Shown here in pieces: positions 1-4,701 of a DNA stretch of 6,467 bases; the first letter of the stretch is position 1; each line of letters begins with the position of its first letter. The translations under genes and the position numbers were made by a program. The notes beneath the pieces are model-generated. The model did not search any database and had not been told where the DNA came from. It was given only the letters and a program-made list of their open reading frames with translations. Origin of the DNA: JAYODZ01 sp965662735 (GTDB taxonomy: Bacteria; Pseudomonadota; Alphaproteobacteria; RS24); NCBI GenBank assembly GCA_965662735.1, contig CBFIIU010000031.1, positions 1 to 6,467 of the forward strand. The letters run 5' to 3'.

Positions 1-1
1 G

Positions 2-586
2 CGCGAAACACATGCACAGCCGCATGAGATTGCGGCGCTTGCCGAGCATCCTAAAGTCGTCGGGATCGGCGAAACCGGCTTAGATTATTATTATGAAAAC
101 AGTCCTATTCCCGATCAGCAACGTAATTTTCGTGCCCATATTGGTGCGGCAAGGTTGACCCAATTACCACTTATTGTCCATGCGCGTGACGCTGATATTG
201 ATACCGCTGATATTCTTGAGGAAGAGGCCCAAAAGGGGGCTTTTCCAGGCCTTATTCATTGTTTCACGGCGAGGCCGGAATTAGCCCAGCGGGCGCTCGA
301 TATTGGATTTTATATTTCGATCAGTGGGATCGCGACCTTCAAAAATGCCGGCGCCTTACGCGACACGATACGCAGCATTCCATTGGATCGATTGCTGGTT
401 GAAACCGACGCTCCGTTTTTGGCTCCGACACCGCATCGGGGAAAACGCAATGAGCCAAGCTTTGTGGCGCATACCGCGTCCTATCTCGCAGATCTGTTCA
501 ACCTTCCCGTTGAGCAGTTTTCACAGATCACAACCGAAAATTTCTATCGATTATTTACCAAAGCGCGCCGGCCCGACGCACGCTAA
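2..586 (+). CDS. TatD-family metal-dependent hydrolase (3' part; start lies outside the window)
   Basis: This is a TIM-barrel metal-dependent hydrolase of the TatD/YcfH family. Characterised members are cytoplasmic, metal-dependent DNases (3'-5' exonuclease or AP endonuclease activity); the exact role here is not established. The frame is open from base 2 and gives 194 residues. Family members run to about 260, so roughly 65 N-terminal residues, including the first metal-binding HxH motif, lie upstream. Metal-site motifs in the fragment are GIGETGLD (Glu24), IVHARD (His60), LIHCF (His86) and ETDAPFLAP (Asp136), followed by the typical HRGKRNEP segment. All expected ligands in this part are present and the C-terminus looks complete. 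The TTG at 155 is internal: clear TatD sequence precedes it without a break, so it is not the start. In many alphaproteobacteria, from memory, this gene is followed by an MBL-fold hydrolase; here a convergent crotonase gene follows instead. Family assignment is secure; substrate is not. Confidence 0.93.
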   Translation, partial: RETHAQPHEIAALAEHPKVVGIGETGLDYYYENSPIPDQQRNFRAHIGAARLTQLPLIVHARDADIDTADILEEEAQKGAFPGLIHCFTARPELAQRALDIGFYISISGIATFKNAGALRDTIRSIPLDRLLVETDAPFLAPTPHRGKRNEPSFVAHTASYLADLFNLPVEQFSQITTENFYRLFTKARRPDAR

Positions 587-610
587 GCATTGCTTAACCG
601 GCAATGTTTA
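584..610 (+). terminator. Inverted repeat over the convergent stop codons, candidate terminator
   Basis: TAAGCATTGC (584-593) and GCAATGTTTA (601-610) form a 10-bp stem around a 7-nt loop. The stop of the TatD-family gene lies in the left arm and the stop of the crotonase gene lies in the loop. In plus-strand RNA the only non-Watson-Crick pair is 587/607 (G-U). In minus-strand RNA the same position becomes an A-C mismatch, so the hairpin favours transcripts of the TatD-family gene. The downstream plus-strand sequence is A/T-rich (AATTAT) but has no real U-tract, so intrinsic termination is plausible, not shown. It could simply be a 3'-end stabilising hairpin. Confidence 0.4.
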
Positions 611-1277
611 AATTATCGGCGTCGAGGCTCGCGAGAATGCGTTGCCCCAAATCATACCGCAATTTTTTCTTAGTTCCTCGATAGGCTTTTAAATCCAATT
701 TCCGCGTTTTCTCGATCAGATCAGATAAGCTTTGCTCGAAGAGTTCAGAAGACGCGACATGATCTAAATATCCGATTTGTTGCGCAGCTGATGGCGCATA
801 AAGCTGAGCGTTTAAAACGGCTTCATCCAGGGCTGTTTCTCCTAAGCGATAGCGCGCGAGTTCCAGACCAAAATCGGGCATCACCATGCCAATAGCTGTC
901 TCGTTCAGACCATAGAAAAACTCACCTTGCATCCCAAGCCGGATATCGGCAGTGAGCATTAATAAGCCCCCTGCAGCCATTGCATGTCCGGTTGAGGCCA
1001 TGATAACTGGTGTCGGGCACATGAGGGTTTCTACTAAGAGCTCAGCCCCGTTGCGAACCATGTCAGCGACGCGGTGGGGTTCAGTTTTCATAACTTTCAG
1101 GTCAAATCCCGCCGACATCACACCCGGGCGCCCGCGGATCACAATAAGGTCAGCTTCTGATTGAGCCTTTGCCAAATGCGATCGGTAGGTTTCGATCATA
1201 TCAAAGCCCAGTGCATTGGCTTTGCCGTCGTCCAGGGTCAAGCTGGCAACACCATCTGATAGGTCATATGAAATCAT
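594..1277 (-). CDS. Crotonase-family (enoyl-CoA hydratase/isomerase) protein
   Basis: This 227-residue protein has the crotonase fold, which binds acyl-CoA thioesters and stabilises an enolate in an oxyanion hole. The N-terminal strands (ISYDLSDGVASLTLDDGKANAL, residues 2-23), the oxyanion-hole segment MSAGFDL (54-60) and the second oxyanion segment GHAMAAGG (97-104) are all present. By alignment to rat mitochondrial enoyl-CoA hydratase from memory, the Glu144 position is Leu105, while the Glu164 position is kept as Glu126 (GLNETAIG). A single glutamate at that site is the arrangement of delta3,delta2-enoyl-CoA isomerases, so hydratase activity is doubtful. The length is at the short end for the family. 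The start is set at 1277 because GAGGAG sits 6 nt upstream and the crotonase homology begins there; extending to the TTG at 1352 adds 25 unrelated residues and runs into the palindromic regulatory region. It is divergent from the acyl-CoA dehydrogenase gene, suggesting a shared catabolic role. The physiological substrate is unknown. Confidence 0.9.
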   Translation of the reverse strand: MISYDLSDGVASLTLDDGKANALGFDMIETYRSHLAKAQSEADLIVIRGRPGVMSAGFDLKVMKTEPHRVADMVRNGAELLVETLMCPTPVIMASTGHAMAAGGLLMLTADIRLGMQGEFFYGLNETAIGMVMPDFGLELARYRLGETALDEAVLNAQLYAPSAAQQIGYLDHVASSELFEQSLSDLIEKTRKLDLKAYRGTKKKLRYDLGQRILASLDADNLNIAG

Positions 1278-1283
1278 CGGATA

Positions 1284-1289
1284 CTCCTC
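1284..1289 (-). promoter_or_regulatory. Ribosome binding site that sets the crotonase start
   Basis: On the minus strand GAGGAG lies 6 nt before the ATG at 1277-1275. This strong Shine-Dalgarno match decides the start against the longer reading from the TTG at 1352, which has no comparable site in front of it. Confidence 0.8.
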
Positions 1290-1347
1290 ACATTTAACAT
1301 TGCTGGGATTAATGCCGGCTCGGCAGAGCTTATGCGCCTTAAGGATG

Positions 1348-1368
1348 GTCAAAATGCCCTATTTTGAC
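1348..1368. promoter_or_regulatory. Perfect palindrome between divergent genes, candidate operator
   Basis: GTCAAAAT (1348-1355) and ATTTTGAC (1361-1368) are perfect 8-bp inverted arms around the 5-bp spacer GCCCT. The element sits near the middle of the 160-bp region between the divergent crotonase and acyl-CoA dehydrogenase genes. Each arm carries a -35-like hexamer: TTGACG (1364-1369) on the plus strand and TTGACC (1352-1347) on the minus strand. A dimeric regulator bound here could block both promoters. Acyl-CoA catabolic genes in proteobacteria are commonly controlled by TetR, MerR or GntR regulators, but I cannot match this palindrome to a named one and no regulator gene is in the window. 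Symmetry is seen directly; operator function is inferred. Confidence 0.5.
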
Positions 1369-1383
1369 GGAGCTAAAGGGCAT
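1354..1383. repeat. Second inverted repeat overlapping the candidate operator
   Basis: ATGCCCT (1354-1360) and AGGGCAT (1377-1383) are perfect 7-bp inverted arms separated by 16 bp. The left arm overlaps the spacer and left edge of the 1348-1368 palindrome, and the pair encloses the plus-strand -35 candidate. With so long a spacer it is less striking than the neighbouring palindrome and may be chance. Confidence 0.3.
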
Positions 1384-1391
1384 GGTATACC
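1364..1391 (+). promoter_or_regulatory. Candidate sigma70-type promoter for the acyl-CoA dehydrogenase gene
   Basis: TTGACG (1364-1369) is followed after 16 bp by TATACC (1386-1391), matching the consensus hexamers at 5 of 6 and 4 of 6 positions. A transcript would begin near 1398, leaving about 40 nt of leader before the ATG at 1438. The -10 lies inside the perfect 8-bp palindrome GGTATACC (1384-1391). An alternative -10, TATAAT (1403-1408), is a perfect hexamer but has no recognisable -35 at 16-18 bp and no extended TG motif. Confidence 0.42.
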
Positions 1392-1426
1392 CTCACGAGA
1401 GTTATAATTCAGTCACAGTCAGTAAC

Positions 1427-1430
1427 AGGA
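1427..1430 (+). promoter_or_regulatory. Ribosome binding site of the acyl-CoA dehydrogenase gene
   Basis: AGGA lies 7 nt before the ATG at 1438. It is a modest Shine-Dalgarno match, but the spacing is good and no better start is nearby, so it supports the 590-residue reading. Confidence 0.6.
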
Positions 1431-1437
1431 ATAAATT

Positions 1438-3210
1438 ATGCCGTATCGCGCGCCCGTTCAAGCCATTCGATTTTCGCTCATGGAAGAGGCTGGTTTCCGT
1501 CGTCTCATCGAAGGAGGTCAGTACCCCGATCTGAGCGAAGATCTTGTTGACGCTATTTTGGAAGAGGCGGCAAAATTGGCCAATGATTTTGTGGCGCCGG
1601 CCAGCTGGGATGGCGACCAAAAGGGGGCTCATTTAACCCAAGATGGCGTGACGGTTCCCGAGAGCTTCAAAGTCGCCTATCAACATTATGTTGCAGGTGG
1701 CTGGCCAACTCTTTCATCGCCTCAAGCCTATGGCGGACAGGGCCTCCCCTTGGCATTGTCGAATGCGGTTACGGAGATGATGAATTCAAATATCGGCTTC
1801 CAGCTATGCGCCATGTTGTCAAATGGTGGCATTGAGGCGCTCGCGGCCCGTGCGTCAGAAGAGCAAAAAGAGAAATATCTTCGCAAGATTATCAGTGGCG
1901 AATGGTCGGCCACGATGAATTTAACAGAACCTCAAGCAGGGTCAGATGTGGGCGCGGTTAAAACCAAAGCCATTCCGCAAGCGGATGGAAGCTATAAAAT
2001 CACCGGAACCAAAATCTATATCACCTATGGCGATCATGATATGACCGATAACATCATTCACTTGGTGTTAGCGCGCACGCCCGATGCCCCTGCAGGAACC
2101 AAAGGCATCTCGTTATTTCTTGTGCCCAAAATTTTAGTGAATGAGGATGGCACGCTGGGCGAAGCCAATGATGTGAAATGCATTGGCCTTGAAGAAAAAC
2201 TCGGCATTCATGCGAGCCCAACCTGTGTCATGGCCTTTGGCGAGCAGGGCGGTGCAACGGGATGGTTAATCGGCGCCGAGAATAAGGGCATGGCGTGCAT
2301 GTTTACCATGATGAATAATGCGCGCCTGCATGTTGGATTGCAGGGCGTTGGCGTTGCCGAAGTGGCCACCCAAAAGGCGCTAGAATACGCCCAAGAGCGG
2401 AAACAAGGACGCGCCCCAGGCGCAGGCAAAGATGATCATGACGCGGTTCGCATTATCGAGCACCCCGACGTTCGCCGGATGATGTTACAGATGCGCGCCC
2501 TAACCGACGCGGCGCGGGCGATTTGCAGTGAAAATGCTGTCTACGCAGATCTTGCGCATAGCACGGGCGATGCAGAAGCGCAAGCGCGAAATGATCTCCT
2601 TACACCCATCTCCAAAGCCTTCAGCACTGATATTGCTAATGAGGTGGCTGCGATTGGCGTTCAAGTGCATGGCGGCATGGGATTTGTGGAGGAAACCGGC
2701 GCGGCTCAGCATGTGCGCGATGCCCGCATTTTAACTATTTATGAGGGCACAAATGGGATCCAAGCCATGGACTTGGTCGGCCGGAAAATTGGGTTAGATG
2801 GGGGCAATATTGTGCGTGGTTATTTTGCAGATATTTCTGAGACCATTGCGTCATGCCGCGCCATCAACGACAAGCAGTTTCACATGATGGCCGATCACCT
2901 CGAAGCGGCTTTGGACGCTTTACGCGACACCACGGAGTGGATGCTCGAACAAACCAAATCAAGATCGCTTGATAGCTTAGCCGGGGCAACGCCCTATCTA
3001 CGGCAGTTTGGTCTAGTCGCCGGCGGGCATTATCTGATGCGCGGTGCTGTGGCCAGTCGTGCTTATGACGGCGCCTTTGCCCTTCGCAAACAAGCATCCG
3101 CTCGCTTTTTTGCGCATAACTTCTTGCCGACCAGCGTCGCGCTTGTTGCCAGTGTGAAAGCGGGGCAGGAGGCTTTGGCAGAGATCGGCTTGGACGCGCT
3201 GGCTTCCTAA
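1438..3210 (+). CDS. Long-form acyl-CoA dehydrogenase (FAD-dependent, about 590 aa class)
   Basis: This flavoenzyme oxidises an acyl-CoA to the trans-2-enoyl-CoA in the cytoplasm, passing electrons to electron-transfer flavoprotein. At 590 residues it belongs to the long class that carries an extra N-terminal segment and an extra C-terminal domain (about residues 470-590), rather than the 380-400 residue short/medium-chain class. Motifs visible are LTEPQAGSD (162-170) and YITYGDHD (194-201) in the FAD/substrate beta-domain, and VHGGMGF (410-416) and IYEGTNGIQ (434-442) in the C-terminal helical domain. Glu436 in YEGT is the expected catalytic base, so the enzyme should be active. The ATG at 1438 has AGGA 7 nt upstream. 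The class includes DmdC (3-methylmercaptopropionyl-CoA dehydrogenase) and fatty acyl-CoA enzymes; sequence reading alone does not choose between them, so no symbol is given. It is divergent from the crotonase gene and shares its control region. Confidence 0.95.
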   Translation: MPYRAPVQAIRFSLMEEAGFRRLIEGGQYPDLSEDLVDAILEEAAKLANDFVAPASWDGDQKGAHLTQDGVTVPESFKVAYQHYVAGGWPTLSSPQAYGGQGLPLALSNAVTEMMNSNIGFQLCAMLSNGGIEALAARASEEQKEKYLRKIISGEWSATMNLTEPQAGSDVGAVKTKAIPQADGSYKITGTKIYITYGDHDMTDNIIHLVLARTPDAPAGTKGISLFLVPKILVNEDGTLGEANDVKCIGLEEKLGIHASPTCVMAFGEQGGATGWLIGAENKGMACMFTMMNNARLHVGLQGVGVAEVATQKALEYAQERKQGRAPGAGKDDHDAVRIIEHPDVRRMMLQMRALTDAARAICSENAVYADLAHSTGDAEAQARNDLLTPISKAFSTDIANEVAAIGVQVHGGMGFVEETGAAQHVRDARILTIYEGTNGIQAMDLVGRKIGLDGGNIVRGYFADISETIASCRAINDKQFHMMADHLEAALDALRDTTEWMLEQTKSRSLDSLAGATPYLRQFGLVAGGHYLMRGAVASRAYDGAFALRKQASARFFAHNFLPTSVALVASVKAGQEALAEIGLDALAS

Positions 3211-3222
3211 CCGAGAGCTTCC

Positions 3223-3310
3223 GCACAAAATGCAGTCATTCACCCTGGCGTAATAAACAGTCAGGAAGTTTGATTTTACGATTTGTGCCGTAACGCCTAA
3301 AATAATGACT
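3223..3310. other. Spacer between the acyl-CoA dehydrogenase gene and glmU with competing inverted repeats
   Basis: The 146-bp spacer 3211-3356 has no gene and no hairpin plus U-run terminator that I can see. It does hold several short perfect inverted repeats: GCACAAA (3223-3229) with TTTGTGC (3282-3288); AGTCATT (3234-3240) with AATGACT (3304-3310); and, nested inside the second, GGCGT (3247-3251) with ACGCC (3293-3297). The first pair interleaves with the other two, so they could not all form in one simple fold. The candidate glmU promoter would start transcription at about 3310, so this structure would belong to read-through transcripts from upstream, not to the glmU leader. Chance is quite possible. 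Confidence 0.2.
3275..3303 (+). promoter_or_regulatory. Candidate promoter of the glmU-glmS operon
   Basis: TTTACG (3275-3280) and TAAAAT (3298-3303) are separated by 17 bp and match the sigma70 hexamers at 4 of 6 and 5 of 6 positions. Transcription would begin near 3310, giving a leader of about 45 nt before the glmU ATG. The position is right for an operon promoter, but the region is A/T-rich and such matches arise easily. Confidence 0.4.
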
Positions 3311-3344
3311 CGATCCTATTGATTCGGTTGTTAATAAAGCGTGC

Positions 3345-3350
3345 GGTGAG
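3345..3350 (+). promoter_or_regulatory. Ribosome binding site of glmU
   Basis: GGTGAG lies 6 nt before the ATG at 3357. It agrees with the start expected from homology, since the nucleotide-binding LAAGKGTRM motif begins only nine residues into the protein. Confidence 0.6.
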
Positions 3351-3356
3351 CATCCT

Positions 3357-4679
3357 ATGACGGACAATTATCTAATTATTCTAGCTGCGGGGAAGGGAAC
3401 GCGAATGCGCTCCAACCTGCCCAAAGTGCTGCATGAACTAGCTGGCTTCCCCATGCTCGGGCACGTCATTGACAATGGTTTAGGGGCCGGCTTTACCCAT
3501 ATATGTTTGGTGACGGCGCCCGATCAAGACGAAGTTCGGGAGATGGCGCAACACCATTACCCCAACATTATGCACGCGATTCAGAAGCAGGCACTGGGCA
3601 CGGGCGACGCCGTTCGCGCGGCTCTCAACATGGTTCCCGAAGAGAGCTTGGTAACCGTGGTCTTTGGCGATACCCCGTTATTACATTCGGGTGTTTTAAC
3701 AAAAATGATGCAGACGCCATCGGATCTTTTAGTGTTGGGTTTTGTTCCCCATGATCCCGCACGCTTCGGGCGCATTCAGACTGAAAAGGGACACCCCACC
3801 GCCATTGTTGAGTTTAAAGACGCCGATGAAAAAACCCGCGAAATTCGTCTCTGCAATGGCGGGGCAATGACCCTGAAAGGCACTATTCTCCATAAATATC
3901 TCCCCAAATTAAAATCTAATAATGCGCAAGGTGAGTATTACTTAACCGATCTTGTTGCCATGGCCCATGCGGATGGGTGCCGGATTGGCTTACTCGAAGG
4001 CCTTCCTGAGGATGTCCTCGGGGTCGATCATCAAGAAGCACTGGCGCAGGCCGAAAAAATTATTCAAAACCGGTTGCGACAAAAGCATTTACAAAATGGC
4101 GTCCAGATGGAAGATCCATCATCGGTTTTTTTCCGCTACGATACGCAGATTGAGGCAGGGGCAAGCCTCGAACCGAATATTTATTTCGGTAAAGGCGTGA
4201 CGGTAGAAGCGGATGTTAAAATTCGCGCCTTCTCCCATATTGAAGGCGCTACTATTCGTTCCGGTGCGCAAATCGGCCCGTTTGCTCGACTCCGTGAGGG
4301 AACAGATGTTGGCTCAGGCGGGAAAATCGGTAATTTTGTTGAGACCAAAAAAGCCAAGCTGGCCACAGGCGTTAAGGTCAATCATTTATCTTATATTGGC
4401 GACGCTGAAATTGGGGAGCATGCCAATATTGGGGCAGGGACGATCACCTGCAACTATGACGGATTTAATAAGCACGTCACCCGCATCGGCGCGGGCGCCT
4501 TTATCGGCTCTAATAGCTCATTGATTGCCCCAGTGACCATTGGCGCGGGTGCCTATCTCGGTTCTGGAACCGCCATCTCCGGTGAAGTGGCTGCCGACGA
4601 CCTCGCCGTCACACGCGGAGAGCGCCGCATTGTGGCCGGTTGGGCGCGCAAATTTCGAGCTAAAAATCAGAAAAAGTAA
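3357..4679 (+). CDS. glmU: GlmU, bifunctional GlcNAc-1-P uridylyltransferase / GlcN-1-P acetyltransferase
   Basis: This cytoplasmic enzyme acetylates glucosamine-1-P with acetyl-CoA and then transfers UMP from UTP, giving UDP-GlcNAc for peptidoglycan and lipopolysaccharide. The N-terminal Rossmann-like uridylyltransferase domain (about 1-225) has LAAGKGTRM (9-17), LPKVL with Lys23, QALGTGDA (78-85), FGDTP with metal ligand Asp105, VEFKD with Glu152, and Asn167. The left-handed beta-helix acetyltransferase domain (about 250-425) has FARLREG (309-315), ETKKAKL (329-335), NHLSYIGDAEIG with catalytic-type His343, and NYDG (366-369). The second Mg2+ ligand, Asn227 in E. coli (GVNN), appears to be Asp224 here (GVDH). 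At 440 residues it is shorter than E. coli GlmU (456), mainly through a shorter beta-helix, which I recall as usual in alphaproteobacteria. It is the first gene of a two-gene operon with glmS. The identification is secure. Confidence 0.98.
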   Translation: MTDNYLIILAAGKGTRMRSNLPKVLHELAGFPMLGHVIDNGLGAGFTHICLVTAPDQDEVREMAQHHYPNIMHAIQKQALGTGDAVRAALNMVPEESLVTVVFGDTPLLHSGVLTKMMQTPSDLLVLGFVPHDPARFGRIQTEKGHPTAIVEFKDADEKTREIRLCNGGAMTLKGTILHKYLPKLKSNNAQGEYYLTDLVAMAHADGCRIGLLEGLPEDVLGVDHQEALAQAEKIIQNRLRQKHLQNGVQMEDPSSVFFRYDTQIEAGASLEPNIYFGKGVTVEADVKIRAFSHIEGATIRSGAQIGPFARLREGTDVGSGGKIGNFVETKKAKLATGVKVNHLSYIGDAEIGEHANIGAGTITCNYDGFNKHVTRIGAGAFIGSNSSLIAPVTIGAGAYLGSGTAISGEVAADDLAVTRGERRIVAGWARKFRAKNQKK

Positions 4680-4701
4680 GAACCAGATTGGAACGTAAAA
4701 C

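Noticed and set aside
155..586. A 143-residue gene starting at TTG 155
   Set aside because: The same frame is open to base 2 and carries clear TatD-family sequence (GIGETGLDYYY, PDQQ) before 155, so the TTG is an internal leucine codon.
1278..1352. A 25-residue N-terminal extension of the crotonase from TTG 1352
   Set aside because: It adds residues unlike the family, lacks a ribosome binding site, and overlaps the palindrome; the ATG at 1277 has GAGGAG at 6 nt.
1403..1408. Perfect TATAAT as the main promoter -10 of the acyl-CoA dehydrogenase gene
   Set aside because: No -35-like hexamer lies 16-18 bp upstream and there is no extended TG motif, so the TTGACG/TATACC pair was preferred; it is kept only as an alternative.
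1411..1429. Short direct repeats CAGTCA/CAGTCA and CAGTAACAG-like sequence before the ATG at 1438
   Set aside because: The units are only 6 bp with two close copies and no clear role; this is expected by chance in a leader of this size.
2864..3226. A 120-residue minus-strand open frame over the 3' end of the acyl-CoA dehydrogenase gene
   Set aside because: It is rich in Arg, Ser and Pro as expected for an antisense shadow, and it lies opposite a well-supported coding region.
4680..4701. glmS ribozyme or other riboswitch before glmS
   Set aside because: The gap is 22 bp, far too short for the ribozyme, which is known from Gram-positive bacteria; GlmS in proteobacteria is regulated in other ways.
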